Virus record (IMG/VR): IMGVR_UViG_3300042900_000531
Coordinates: 22,199-86,198 of that record
From: a virus
Direction: 5' to 3' (one strand)
DNA: 64,000 bases
Position numbers and translations under genes: made by a program. Below, in pieces: positions 30,412 to 39,605 of the stretch (the stretch's first letter is position 1; every line of letters begins with the position of its first letter). The notes beneath the pieces are model-generated. The model did not search any database. It saw only the letters and a list, made by a program, of their open reading frames with translations, and was not told the DNA's origin.

Positions 30412-32952
30412 ATGAACTTTAATACATACCGACCAACAGTACGCATGAAAGCATTTAAAGATGCTCCATTGCGTTCTACCAACGACTATCAAATCGGATT
30501 CTATGACATCGGCATCATGCGTGAGCTGATGGAAAACGTAGATGCTTCCGAGTTTCGTGTAGCAACAATGCCTATACCTACCAATGTATTTGATCGTGCT
30601 GAAGTTGAGAAGATTATTTCTCACCCTTCAGTCGAGTATGCCTTGGTTGATAAAAACAAGATTGTTGCCGTTTCCCTCAAAGGATCCAACGGATGGCTTT
30701 CAGCACTTACTAAGTCTGGATACAAAGTCAAAGGTGGAGGCAAGACCTCTAAGCGTCTCAAGACTGTACACCGTGCAGCTCTAATCAATGCTCACTTTGA
30801 CAACGTCAATATTCAATGGGTTAACCCTACTGACTATACACGTTTCAACTTTGAATCTGGTTGGGCAGAATGGGTAGAAAAAGCTACACCTCGACTTCTC
30901 GATGGTGGCTTCATTGTTTCTTCACGCCTTATTCGTAAGGCAGTAGAGGCAATGCCTATCTATGACTCCGTTAATTCAGCAGATGAAAACGACGTATACT
31001 ACGATCCTAAGATCCAAGCAGATCTTCGCAGATTCTTAATTGAATCTCGAGTATTTAATGGTAGACTCCTTTTCGAAGATGGAATGATTAAAGGTAACTT
31101 TATCGTTTCAGATAATCTTCCAGAAGGTGTTGACATTCTTTCAACACGTGACAACGTTAAGAAAGAACTTGCTTACTCTGGTGGATTTCGTCTTATCGCA
31201 GAACCTCAAGGACCTAAGTCCCGTGTAGTTACTGATGATCAAACTGTTATCAACTTTCCAAAGTTGTTCCGCAAAGCTGACATGGAAATGTGGCTCAAAG
31301 AAGACTATGAAAAGATGTTCCAAGACGCAGTCAATGGACGTCTTCTCACCAACTGGAAGTCATACTTTGTTCGTCAGTTCTCACGTGACAATAAAGAAGT
31401 AGAAGATGTAGAAGCTCAAGCTCGCATCGGATACGTTGGCTATCGTTGGGCCAGTATGGGATTATCAATTACGGATTCTCCGTGGTTGTTTAAGACTCTT
31501 GCTATCTCCCACGCAAAGCCACTTGAAAACCGTATTCCTATTCCGTGCAGTGTTTACGAGCAGGTTATTCCTGAATCGTTAGCACGTATGGGCGGATGGA
31601 ACATTGAAGTTGACGAAGGTACAATTCGTCGAATCAATGATATCGGTGTTCATGTTGTTAATGACTTTGACTGGCTCGAGATGTACGAGAGCCATGGCGG
31701 TCATGATCAAGACGACTTCTTTAAGTTGTTCTACCGTACACTTACCGGTGGTACTCGTGATAACGAAAAAGTAGTTATTATCGCTCGTTCTCCTAATGGC
31801 TATGGTGAATACACCATTCTTAGCTATGTTGAAGACGAGTGGTATCCTACTTGGTCTAAGGCTAATGGCGAAGTGATTAGCTTTCCTGAAGTAAATGGTC
31901 GTAACTGGCCAGTTCGATTGTCTCATGCAATCCGCAACAATCAGGTTAGATATCTTGGTTTGCCGAGTGATCACAACCCTTTACCTCTTCGTAAGACTGA
32001 GCAAAATTATTCTGTAGCAGATGTTATGGCAGACATTGATACTGCGATGATGGGTGGTAACGTTGGTCGTTTCGTAAACGGCTCAATGCTCCACTCTTCC
32101 ACACTAGGAAAACATCGTCCAGTTCAAGTATGTTCTTTAGAATCTGCTATTGACGGATGTACTCAGACTTCAGATCCTCGTGATCGTCAAGCAATTGATG
32201 CTGAAGCAGAAACTATTATTCAAGAGGTTCTTAATTCCGGTCGCCCAATAGATCATGATCTATGGTTCGGTCGCTTTAAGAATCTTTCCCGTAAGCATCC
32301 TGAAGTAGAAACCTACGAAGGTACCCTTACTCATTTGAATAACCTTTGCAAGCATTACAATGCACTGTATGTAGAGCGTGTTACCAAGTACTCTCAAGAG
32401 AATATTGAATTGTCTCCAACTATTCAGGCTCTTGCTGAACGCTTGTACTTTCACGCTGGTCCCATATTGCGTAAGTTCCGTATGAACATTTATAATACTA
32501 ACAGTAACGAATTCGTTCAAACTGTTGGCTCTATAAAGCGTGAAGAATGGGACTACTTGTACAAGTTTGTCGTTGATGCAATCAATTCATTTGAACGCAT
32601 TGAAGACCAACATGACTTCGTACTTGCTTTGTACTGCTCTAGCATCAAAGAGCCTACTAGTTCAGGTAAATTGTCTGACCAGATTGTAATGAACCGCACC
32701 GTATATCCATATCTTGAGAAAGCTCTCATTCACTATGGCATTGGTAAGCGTGTAATCATGCAATACGAAGACAATGAGTATAAGATCAAAACTTTTAGGC
32801 ACAATAAGTGGCTGTATACAGATCCTGATGGAACCGAACACGTCTTTGATGACGTGCTTGAGTACCAAAAGCATCATGCAACATTCTCACCTATTGTGTT
32901 TACAAACAATGAAACACCCACTCCTGTACGCAGACTCAAAGCTGAGTTCTAG
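30412..32952 (+). CDS. Large phage protein, paralogue of 15593-17971; possible divergent two-barrel RNA polymerase, 846 aa
   Basis: CTAAGGAGGGATT gives a strong start. Shares with the 792-aa protein D-G-M-I-K227-G-N, then H-G-G-H-D432-Q-D434-D435-F-F-K, then V-V-I-I-A-R-S-P-N-G-Y-G-E-Y. The KG motif and Asp triad recall catalytic residues of two-barrel RNA polymerases, with the caveats given for the paralogue. Both genes lie in blocks with repeated promoter-like elements but different ones (A there, B here). A strong terminator follows. Confidence in the gene is high, in the function low. Confidence 0.75.
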   Translation: MNFNTYRPTVRMKAFKDAPLRSTNDYQIGFYDIGIMRELMENVDASEFRVATMPIPTNVFDRAEVEKIISHPSVEYALVDKNKIVAVSLKGSNGWLSALTKSGYKVKGGGKTSKRLKTVHRAALINAHFDNVNIQWVNPTDYTRFNFESGWAEWVEKATPRLLDGGFIVSSRLIRKAVEAMPIYDSVNSADENDVYYDPKIQADLRRFLIESRVFNGRLLFEDGMIKGNFIVSDNLPEGVDILSTRDNVKKELAYSGGFRLIAEPQGPKSRVVTDDQTVINFPKLFRKADMEMWLKEDYEKMFQDAVNGRLLTNWKSYFVRQFSRDNKEVEDVEAQARIGYVGYRWASMGLSITDSPWLFKTLAISHAKPLENRIPIPCSVYEQVIPESLARMGGWNIEVDEGTIRRINDIGVHVVNDFDWLEMYESHGGHDQDDFFKLFYRTLTGGTRDNEKVVIIARSPNGYGEYTILSYVEDEWYPTWSKANGEVISFPEVNGRNWPVRLSHAIRNNQVRYLGLPSDHNPLPLRKTEQNYSVADVMADIDTAMMGGNVGRFVNGSMLHSSTLGKHRPVQVCSLESAIDGCTQTSDPRDRQAIDAEAETIIQEVLNSGRPIDHDLWFGRFKNLSRKHPEVETYEGTLTHLNNLCKHYNALYVERVTKYSQENIELSPTIQALAERLYFHAGPILRKFRMNIYNTNSNEFVQTVGSIKREEWDYLYKFVVDAINSFERIEDQHDFVLALYCSSIKEPTSSGKLSDQIVMNRTVYPYLEKALIHYGIGKRVIMQYEDNEYKIKTFRHNKWLYTDPDGTEHVFDDVLEYQKHHATFSPIVFTNNETPTPVRRLKAEF

Positions 32953-32971
32953 TAAATATAAAATTGAAGTG

Positions 32972-33006
32972 TCTGGGGATAGCAATATCCCCAGATGCTT
33001 TTTTTA
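32972..33006 (+). terminator. Terminator after the 846-aa gene
   Basis: TCTGGGGATA-GCAA-TATCCCCAGA, ten perfect pairs, followed by TGCTTTTTTTATTTT. Confidence 0.9.
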
Positions 33007-33037
33007 TTTTATCTTAATATTTTAAATTGGAGACCCT

Positions 33038-33697
33038 ATGTCTGATAAAGACAATAATTTTACATTCACTACACCAGAAGACTTTAATGAAAGAACTTCC
33101 CTTCTTTTACCCGATGCTTGGACTCAAGTAAAAAAGTCTTCTAAATTCTTTTCTGAAGTAATTAAAGCAAGTGGTCCAAGTACCTTTTCTGCTACTGTCG
33201 TAGTATTCAATTGCGATAAAGATCTTTCTGCAGTTGTTACCTCTCGACCAGTTTCTGGCAAAGAAGATTTGTATCAATCACTTTGTGAAATACTATTTCT
33301 TCCTATGAGTATTCGTTCTGAATTATTTATTGTTATTACAGATACTGTAATCACAGACGTTCAAGACAGTAACTCTAAACAAGATGCCATGAATATGACT
33401 TTTGTTTCTCCTGACTTTTGTCTTATATGCACCTTCCCTTATATCGTTCAAGATAACAATGAAGTTGTTTTTGATTACGATAAATCTAATATGATTTCCA
33501 TAACTAAAGAAGAAGATTCTACAGAAGCATCTGCTGCTGGAGACATGTTAGAACTATTCTATATTTTCTCTCACGTAGAGAACAGTGGCCCTTTTCATAT
33601 TGACGACGTCCTTGCTTATTTCGAAGACAATAACATGATATATGAAATTATTAATAAAGAAAACCTACAAAAACGACCAGCTTCGTTTTTAGTTTAA
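33038..33697 (+). CDS. Hypothetical protein, 219 aa
   Basis: TTGGAGACCCT before the ATG. Acidic alpha/beta protein; strands around residues 45-60 and 95-110, a helical acidic C-terminal half. No family recognised. First gene of the helicase group. Confidence 0.75.
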   Translation: MSDKDNNFTFTTPEDFNERTSLLLPDAWTQVKKSSKFFSEVIKASGPSTFSATVVVFNCDKDLSAVVTSRPVSGKEDLYQSLCEILFLPMSIRSELFIVITDTVITDVQDSNSKQDAMNMTFVSPDFCLICTFPYIVQDNNEVVFDYDKSNMISITKEEDSTEASAAGDMLELFYIFSHVENSGPFHIDDVLAYFEDNNMIYEIINKENLQKRPASFLV

Positions 33698-33706
33698 GGA
33701 CACATT

Positions 33707-33886
33707 ATGACAACACCCATTAATCTTTTAGATAAGGAAGATTTTCAATTTATTGAATCTTTCGTATATATTAAAGACTCACAAACTACTGTATGTGGTA
33801 AACTAGAAATGTTTGACTACAAAGAGTTAGAAGATAAATTCACCTTCGAACCATTCTTCGGAGAATGTGATCTGTTTGGATTTTAA
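33707..33886 (+). CDS. Small acidic protein, 59 aa
   Basis: AAGGACACATT before the ATG. Phe/Asp/Glu-rich, ends C-D-L-F-G-F. Lies 3 bases ahead of the helicase gene and could be a helicase partner. No family recognised. Confidence 0.6.
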   Translation: MTTPINLLDKEDFQFIESFVYIKDSQTTVCGKLEMFDYKELEDKFTFEPFFGECDLFGF

Positions 33887-33889
33887 AAT

Positions 33890-35563
33890 ATGACATTTAC
33901 ACTGCGACCATATCAACAAGAAGCACTCGATGCTGTTGTAACTAATGCTAATAACGGTATTACGAAACAACTAGTAGTTCTTCCAACTGGTGCAGGAAAA
34001 ACTGTTATATTTTCACAGCTTCCTATAATTAAACCAGATACTTTACCTATGCTAGTCTTAGCTCATAGGTCTGAGTTATTAGAACAAGCTAGGTCCAAAA
34101 TCCTAGATTGTAATCCCAATCTCACTGTAGAGATTGAACAAGCTGAACGTAAAGCTGGCAAAGTAGACGTAGTCGTTGCCAGCGTTGCTACCTTGGGTAG
34201 AAACAATACTCCTCGTATAGAACAATATCCTAAAGATTACTTTAAATCCATAGTTATAGATGAGGCTCACCATGCTGCTGCTCCTAGTTATAGAAGAATT
34301 ATTGATTTCTTCTCTCCTGATTTTCTGCTGGGCGTTACTGCGACGCCGCAAAGATCAGATTCTACTAGACTAATTGATGTCTTTGACGAAATAGTCTACT
34401 ATAGAACTATACAAGATCTTATCCAAGAAGGGTGGTTATCACCACTCGTAGGATATAGAGTAAAAACAAGTACCGACATTTCAGAAGTGGAGATCCAAAA
34501 TGGCGAATATAGTCAATCGCAATTGGAAGAAAAAATTGATAACCCTGAGCGTAATGCTCATGTTGTCGCTGCCTATCGCAATCTGGCAATGGATAAAAAA
34601 GCCCTTGTATACGCATCCGGCGTCAGACACGCCCAAAACTTGGCCTTATCCTTTAACCAAGCGTCGGTAAAAACAGCTGTAATCGTAGGGACAACCCCAC
34701 GAGAAGAACGAGAAATCATCCTTGCTCAGTTTGCAAAAGGACAAATTTCCGTTATTGTAAATGTTGGCGTTTTGACTGAAGGCTTTGACGAGCCATCATT
34801 AGAAGCCATCATAATAGCTAAACCTACTCGAAGCACTCTCCTCTATACTCAAATAGTTGGACGAGGTACTCGTTTATTTGAAGGTAAAGAGCATTGTATA
34901 ATTATAGACATTGCAGACACCACAAAGGGAAAGAAGCCTATTGGCCTTCCTACTCTATTGGGTATGCCACCAGAATTCGATTTACAAGGACAAAGCCTTA
35001 CAGACGTAGCTGAAAAGTTTGAAGAACTTGAATCTTATTGTCCAGGCGAAGCTGTTCGTGTTCTTAATCCTGATGATATACAAGTAGCTTATACTCGTAT
35101 TAATCTATTTATGCCACCACCTCCTAACCCTGTTGTCTTAGAATATTCTAAATTAGTTTGGGCAGAAATAGCTGAAGATGAATTTCATCTTGGCTTAAAC
35201 AATTCTGAATCTATGCGTATTAAGTGCGATACACTTGGACGTTGGAATGTAACTCTACATGATAACGTTCAGAAATCTACTAGAGTTCTTGGTATTGCTC
35301 CTGATATGCGTGAAGCTTTTGCTCGCTCTGATAAATGGATACAATCCAACAGAGCTTCATCTGTAGCTCTCCTTGACTCTTCAGCAGCATGGAGAGCAGA
35401 TTCCCCAACTGACTCTCAACAAAAACTATTAAAGCGTATAGGTATACCTATTACCACTGACATGACCAAGGGCATGGCTAGTCAAATCATCTCTCGTTAC
35501 TACGAAAACAATCCTAAGCCTAAATGGCTACAGAATAAAATATCTAGTAAGAAAAACTTTTAA
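33890..35563 (+). CDS. SF2 DEAH-type helicase, 557 aa
   Basis: Motifs in order: Q-region R-P-Y-Q-Q-E-A-L, motif I P-T-G-A-G-K37-T, Ia L-A-H-R, II I-D-E-A-H-H, III T-A-T-P-Q-R-S-D, V V-L-T-E-G-F-D-E-P, VI Q-I-V-G-R-G-T-R. This is the SSL2/RAD25-like or type III restriction helicase-like branch common in phages. The C-terminal 170 residues are an extra domain. Predicted ATP-driven DNA (or RNA) translocase for replication, recombination or repair. Confidence 0.92.
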   Translation: MTFTLRPYQQEALDAVVTNANNGITKQLVVLPTGAGKTVIFSQLPIIKPDTLPMLVLAHRSELLEQARSKILDCNPNLTVEIEQAERKAGKVDVVVASVATLGRNNTPRIEQYPKDYFKSIVIDEAHHAAAPSYRRIIDFFSPDFLLGVTATPQRSDSTRLIDVFDEIVYYRTIQDLIQEGWLSPLVGYRVKTSTDISEVEIQNGEYSQSQLEEKIDNPERNAHVVAAYRNLAMDKKALVYASGVRHAQNLALSFNQASVKTAVIVGTTPREEREIILAQFAKGQISVIVNVGVLTEGFDEPSLEAIIIAKPTRSTLLYTQIVGRGTRLFEGKEHCIIIDIADTTKGKKPIGLPTLLGMPPEFDLQGQSLTDVAEKFEELESYCPGEAVRVLNPDDIQVAYTRINLFMPPPPNPVVLEYSKLVWAEIAEDEFHLGLNNSESMRIKCDTLGRWNVTLHDNVQKSTRVLGIAPDMREAFARSDKWIQSNRASSVALLDSSAAWRADSPTDSQQKLLKRIGIPITTDMTKGMASQIISRYYENNPKPKWLQNKISSKKNF

Positions 35564-35637
35564 TCTTTAGTAAATACAAAAAAAAGATATTTATTAATTA
35601 TTATCTATTTATATAACTTATATGAAATGGAAAAATC

Positions 35638-37194
35638 ATGTCCTTTAAGCTAAAGCATTTTGTGCTTTCTGCTGCTTTAATTTCTAGTATATTTATATAC
35701 AGTCCAGCACAAGCTCAATACAATATCTACGATGTTGCTCCTGCAACTTCTCGGGTTAAATTTAAACATACTTTAAATACCTCAATACCCTTTATCTCTG
35801 GAAACATTCCCTTTGAATCACAATATCGTGGTCAAGGAGTCTATACTGTTATCATAGATACAGGAGTAGAAGTATCTCATCCATTCTTTCAAAACAGAGT
35901 TTCTTTAGAAGCCTGTTTTGCTGCCTTATGTCCTAATGGCAAAAATCAACAGATTGGCCCAGGAGCAGCTAAGCCAGTTCACTGGCACGGCACTCATGTT
36001 GCCGGAATTGTAGCTGGATACAATTCTTCTTTTTATGGTGTAGCCCCTGAATCTAATATTATTGCTATCAATGTGTTTGATTCTACTGGAGCAGCATATG
36101 ACGATGATATCACTCGTGCTTTAAATTGGGTTTTATCAATTTCAAATACTTACAATATTGCTGCAATCAATATGTCTCTTGGGGGAAACACTACATATTT
36201 AACTACTTGTGATGATTACATTCCTTCAATGACAACTGCTATTGAAAATCTTAGAGATAAAAATATAGCTACAGTAATTGCTGCTGGTAATAACTATTCC
36301 CACGGAATGAGCGTTCCTGCATGCATTTCTTCTTCAGTTTCTGTAGCTGCTATGTACACTGGTACAAGTACTATTACTAATTTTTCAAATATAAGTAAAT
36401 ATACTACAATAGCTGCTCCCGGTTATGTTATTAACTCTTCAAAAACTGGAGCTATTTATGGAACAGCTTCTGGAACTTCAATGGCAACACCATTTGTAGT
36501 TGGAGCATTTGCTGTTTACAGATCTAAGTTTGGAATTCAATCTGTTTTTAAAGTTGTTTCTGATTTTAAATCTACAACTAAAACTGCTTACGATTCTTAT
36601 GCTCGCATAACAATTCCTCGCTTAGACTTTGCTCATCTATTTGCAACAGATACTCCTACTACTCCCACAACCACAACTACAGTAGTTCCTGTAACTACTA
36701 CAACAGTTCCCGTAGCAACCACTACTATTCCTGTAGTGACTACCACTACAGTTCCAGTTGTTTCAACTACTGTTCCAGCACCTGTTACTACCACCACTGT
36801 AGCCCCAATTGTTACTACTACTACATTTCCTGTAGTCACTACAACAATTCCTGGAACTACACCTAAACGAGTATCTACCCCCAACTTACATGAAGTTGAT
36901 GGTAAATTTAAAACCTATGTTCAAATCTATTATAGAGATCCATATGTAAACTTTAAAAATGTTTCTTATTATACATTAAAGTGCAATGGATCTACTGAAT
37001 ATATGATTCCTCGTAGCGCTTCTTATGGATGGAACGTTTACAGATTAAAAGTTCCAGCTAAGAATATTTCATACTGTGCTATGAGATCTGTATCTTATGA
37101 TGGTTCTACATCATCTTACACTTCTAATCAAAACATATATCCTAGAAACAAAATTTCTTCATCAACTATCAAATCTATATTTAAAGGAAAATAG
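35638..37194 (+). CDS. Secreted subtilisin-family serine protease, 518 aa
   Basis: Signal peptide at residues 1-26 ending S-P-A-Q-A. Catalytic triad D74 (I-I-D-T-G), H117 (H-G-T-H-V-A-G) and S281 (G-T-S-M-A-T-P). After the catalytic domain (to about residue 335) comes a 75-residue Thr/Val/Pro linker of near-repeats, then a C-terminal strand-rich domain with Cys residues. The layout is that of an exported, possibly surface-attached protease. In a phage it might act on host surface proteins, superinfection receptors or competing cells; it could also be a captured host gene. The Thr/Pro linker is typical of actinobacterial exoproteins. Confidence 0.9.
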   Translation: MSFKLKHFVLSAALISSIFIYSPAQAQYNIYDVAPATSRVKFKHTLNTSIPFISGNIPFESQYRGQGVYTVIIDTGVEVSHPFFQNRVSLEACFAALCPNGKNQQIGPGAAKPVHWHGTHVAGIVAGYNSSFYGVAPESNIIAINVFDSTGAAYDDDITRALNWVLSISNTYNIAAINMSLGGNTTYLTTCDDYIPSMTTAIENLRDKNIATVIAAGNNYSHGMSVPACISSSVSVAAMYTGTSTITNFSNISKYTTIAAPGYVINSSKTGAIYGTASGTSMATPFVVGAFAVYRSKFGIQSVFKVVSDFKSTTKTAYDSYARITIPRLDFAHLFATDTPTTPTTTTTVVPVTTTTVPVATTTIPVVTTTTVPVVSTTVPAPVTTTTVAPIVTTTTFPVVTTTIPGTTPKRVSTPNLHEVDGKFKTYVQIYYRDPYVNFKNVSYYTLKCNGSTEYMIPRSASYGWNVYRLKVPAKNISYCAMRSVSYDGSTSSYTSNQNIYPRNKISSSTIKSIFKGK

Positions 37195-37195
37195 T

Positions 37196-37546
37196 TTGAC
37201 TCTTTTAAAAGAGCTTGATCTTGAAAACAAAATAGAAACTTTATATATTCCTTATCAAGGAAGTGCTTGCATTATATTGGAAGCATACGATAAAGTTATC
37301 GATTACATTTTTCAAAATCAACCTACATACAAAATAAAGATTACTGATCAAGTATTCATTATTCTATCATATAGTAACTTTGGGATTTACCCTAAAGTTA
37401 ATCATGATGCAACTGTTCTTTATAGAACTTATACTAATATATATCAAGACTCTACAATTTATGGTGATGCTTTAGTTGTAGGCGAAGATTCACAATCTGT
37501 GTCTCAAGAAATAATTGATTCTATATTAAATATATTCTATAGATAA
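37196..37546 (+). CDS. Hypothetical protein, TTG start, 116 aa
   Basis: AAAGGAAAATAG leads to TTG at 37196, two bases after the subtilase stop; no ATG is available early. Strand-rich, Tyr/Ile-rich. No family recognised. The tight spacing to the protease suggests a partner such as an immunity or inhibitor protein, but nothing shows this. Confidence 0.55.
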   Translation: MTLLKELDLENKIETLYIPYQGSACIILEAYDKVIDYIFQNQPTYKIKITDQVFIILSYSNFGIYPKVNHDATVLYRTYTNIYQDSTIYGDALVVGEDSQSVSQEIIDSILNIFYR

Positions 37547-37586
37547 AAAAAAACAATAACATTCTTACCCAAGAAAGGAAGATATT

Positions 37587-37874
37587 ATGACAATGGCAAT
37601 GATGATAACATCTTCTCCTGAAGATTTATCTAATCTCACTACAACTATTAAACTCATTAAGCTTGTTGAAAACATGCTTGGAGACAATGCTACCTTCGTA
37701 GAATATGGTGACGCAAAAATCAGCAAGCCTGAAATAGAACACATTTCAGGTTACTTTGCTGGCATGCATCACATACTTACTAATTCTGGTATGACAGAAC
37801 AAGGAAGCATTGACTATCAGGAGTATACATCTAATGAAGAACCCTCAGAAGAACTCATTAAATCAAAACTTTAA
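37587..37874 (+). CDS. Hypothetical protein, 95 aa
   Basis: AAGAAAGGAAGATATT before the ATG. Helical with Met/Thr-rich start and acidic end. Its last 41 bases overlap the next zinc gene in another frame. No family recognised. Confidence 0.65.
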   Translation: MTMAMMITSSPEDLSNLTTTIKLIKLVENMLGDNATFVEYGDAKISKPEIEHISGYFAGMHHILTNSGMTEQGSIDYQEYTSNEEPSEELIKSKL

Positions 37875-38001
37875 TCTTAAAAAGAAATGTTCATCTTGCG
37901 GATCAATATCTAATGATGTTAACAAATCTGTTTTAATGGATAAACTCTTATGCATAGCCTGTCTTAAAGATGCCATCATTGGCAAAACTCAAAACACCTA
38001 G
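37834..38001 (+). CDS. Small zinc-ribbon protein, 55 aa
   Basis: AGGAGTATACATCTA before the ATG. C-S-S-C-G and 20 residues later C-I-A-C make a zinc ribbon. Unusually long overlap (41 nt) with the upstream gene. Ends 10 bases before tRNA-Leu. Confidence 0.6.
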   Translation: MKNPQKNSLNQNFNLKKKCSSCGSISNDVNKSVLMDKLLCIACLKDAIIGKTQNT

Positions 38002-38011
38002 TTTACCATTC

Positions 38012-38095
38012 ACCCGAGTGGCGGAATAGGCAGACGCAGGGGGCTTAAACCCCCCGGAGGGCAACCTCTTACCGGTTCAAGTCCGGTCTCGGGTA
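38012..38095 (+). tRNA. tRNA-Leu (anticodon TAA)
   Basis: Acceptor ACCCGAG/CTCGGGT, anticodon arm GGGGG-CTTAAAC-CCCCC, long class II variable arm and T-arm with GGTTCAAGTCC. CCA not encoded. Decodes UUA, a codon common in this AT-rich genome and rare in many actinobacteria. Confidence 0.95.
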
Positions 38096-38113
38096 CTGTC
38101 TGCTGTAATAAGC

Positions 38114-38416
38114 ATGACAAATTATTTTAAGGAAATAAACATACTTATGAAAAAGTTTATTAACAATTTAATTCCAAAAATCAGACCATTTACTGATGGA
38201 TTTGATTACGGTATTAAACATCACAAGACAATTGAAGATCATCACTTCTTCACTTATCCATATCGTGTAGATGAATATAATCTAGCCAGAAAACAAGATG
38301 CTCTTTATCGCAAGGGCATACGTTCTGCAAGAGTGTATTCTCGCTATAGATATGAAACACTTTTGCTCATATATGTATTATCAACTGCAATTATATTTTC
38401 ACGTTGCGGTTGGTAA
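38114..38416 (+). CDS. Basic protein with C-terminal hydrophobic helix, 100 aa
   Basis: Start uncertain: ATG 38114, or ATG 38147 behind AAGGAAATAAAC. Very basic, Tyr/His-rich, ending with a transmembrane-like helix (LLLIYVLSTAIIF). No family recognised. Confidence 0.6.
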   Translation: MTNYFKEINILMKKFINNLIPKIRPFTDGFDYGIKHHKTIEDHHFFTYPYRVDEYNLARKQDALYRKGIRSARVYSRYRYETLLLIYVLSTAIIFSRCGW

Positions 38417-38439
38417 AATAACCACCAATAAAGGAAAAC

Positions 38440-38700
38440 ATGAAAACAAAAATACAACCAACACGTCAAGAAGCTCAAGATCTTATTCTTATAGCTCATC
38501 GCTTAATTGATAATCTTAGACCTATAGGCCTTGACCTTAGAGAGCTTTTATTATCTCTTCATGAAGCTAATTTGACTTTGTCATTTGCTAACACTGAAAC
38601 AGATTTTGATAGTCACGACGTTACTCCGTTATTTGCTATTCAACTTCTTGATAACCCTCAGTTGCAAAATTACGATTCTTCACTTGAAGTAATAATTTAA
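38440..38700 (+). CDS. Hypothetical helical protein, 86 aa
   Basis: AAAGGAAAAC before the ATG. Leu-rich helices and an acidic end. No family recognised. Its stop is 5 bases before tRNA-Asn. Confidence 0.65.
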   Translation: MKTKIQPTRQEAQDLILIAHRLIDNLRPIGLDLRELLLSLHEANLTLSFANTETDFDSHDVTPLFAIQLLDNPQLQNYDSSLEVII

Positions 38701-38705
38701 TCTAA

Positions 38706-38778
38706 TCCCAGATAGCTCAGTTGGCAGAGCTACGGACTGTTAATCCGTTGGTCGTAGGTTCGAGCCCTACTCTGGGAG
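38706..38778 (+). tRNA. tRNA-Asn (anticodon GTT)
   Basis: Acceptor TCCCAGA/TCTGGGA, D-arm AGCTCAGTTGGCAGAGCT, anticodon arm ACGGA-CTGTTAA-TCCGT, T-arm with GGTTCGAGCCC. No encoded CCA. The next start codon begins two bases after the discriminator base. Confidence 0.96.
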
Positions 38779-38780
38779 CT

Positions 38781-38984
38781 ATGACAAAATCCAAATATGA
38801 CATGTCTCACCTATTAGGTAGACGTATAGAAATAATTACTTGCACCGACAGATACACTAATCTTGTCCCTGGCTCTCAGGGAACAGTAACTGCGGTAGAT
38901 TCTAACGGAACTGTATTTGCAAAATGGGATGATGGTTCTATTTTAGGCCTCATCCCTGCAATTGATAAATGGAAGTATCTATAA
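38781..38984 (+). CDS. DUF4314-like small protein, 67 aa
   Basis: ATG 38781 follows tRNA-Asn directly (G-CT-ATG), so tRNA 3' processing would leave an almost leaderless mRNA. Residues 12-65 read G-R-R-I-E-I-I...Y-T-x-L-x-P-G-S-x-G-T-V-T-x-V-D-x-x-G-x-x-x-x-K-W-D-D-G-S, as in DUF4314, a small SH3-like barrel. Role unknown. Its stop overlaps the next start (TAATG). Confidence 0.75.
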   Translation: MTKSKYDMSHLLGRRIEIITCTDRYTNLVPGSQGTVTAVDSNGTVFAKWDDGSILGLIPAIDKWKYL

Positions 38985-39268
38985 TGTTTATTACTTACTC
39001 AACTCGTTCAAATGATGGCTTAACTGCTGATCATTTAAATATCGAAGATGCTTTGGAAGCTTTTACTTCTGATTCTGGATATCGTTTAGATTTCCACTTT
39101 GAAGATGGACGTGTTCTTTACATTCATCGTGCAGAGTACGGAGATGAAATTCCAGATGATCATCCAGCATTTAAGGGTTATTCTCAAGCTTTGGCTAAAG
39201 TACTCTTGTACACCCCTAAAACTAATGACGTAAACAATGTTGTACACGTTAACTTTGGTCAGGATTAA
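38984..39268 (+). CDS. Hypothetical protein, 94 aa
   Basis: Coupled by TAATG to the DUF4314-like gene. Alpha/beta, acidic; no family recognised. Confidence 0.7.
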   Translation: MFITYSTRSNDGLTADHLNIEDALEAFTSDSGYRLDFHFEDGRVLYIHRAEYGDEIPDDHPAFKGYSQALAKVLLYTPKTNDVNNVVHVNFGQD

Positions 39269-39271
39269 CCC

Positions 39272-39562
39272 ATGTTTAAAAAAATTAGAAACGCACTTAA
39301 AACTATATCTATTCTAGAAGATATAGATGTTAATATGTCAAAAATGGAATGGTATAATTCTGTTTTGCAACAAGATGATCTACCTAAGTATACTTACTTT
39401 GCCCAGTATCATGGATACACCCATGTTGTATCATGGGGTCCATTCGCTACCTTAGAACAAGCAAAAGCTTGGGTTGATTCAACTCAAGAAAAGCATAATC
39501 TATCATGCAATATAATACCTGCATTAGATCCTAAGGCAGATTCAAAACACTGGCCTCTTTAA
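39272..39562 (+). CDS. Hypothetical protein, 96 aa
   Basis: Starts three bases after the previous stop. Basic N-terminal helix and an aromatic strand-rich second half (YTYFAQYHGYTHVVSWGPFATLEQAKAWV is spread over residues 42-70), similar in feel to small SPOR-like modules but not identified. Confidence 0.65.
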   Translation: MFKKIRNALKTISILEDIDVNMSKMEWYNSVLQQDDLPKYTYFAQYHGYTHVVSWGPFATLEQAKAWVDSTQEKHNLSCNIIPALDPKADSKHWPL

Positions 39563-39605
39563 TTAAGTGACCTTTATATCAAATTAGTACCTTTTAAGGA
39601 TTTAA

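Noticed and set aside
36633-36884. Val/Thr-repeat minus-strand frame and the tandem-repeat-like DNA there
   Set aside because: It is the complement of the Thr/Val/Pro linker of the subtilase; the repeats are explained by coding.
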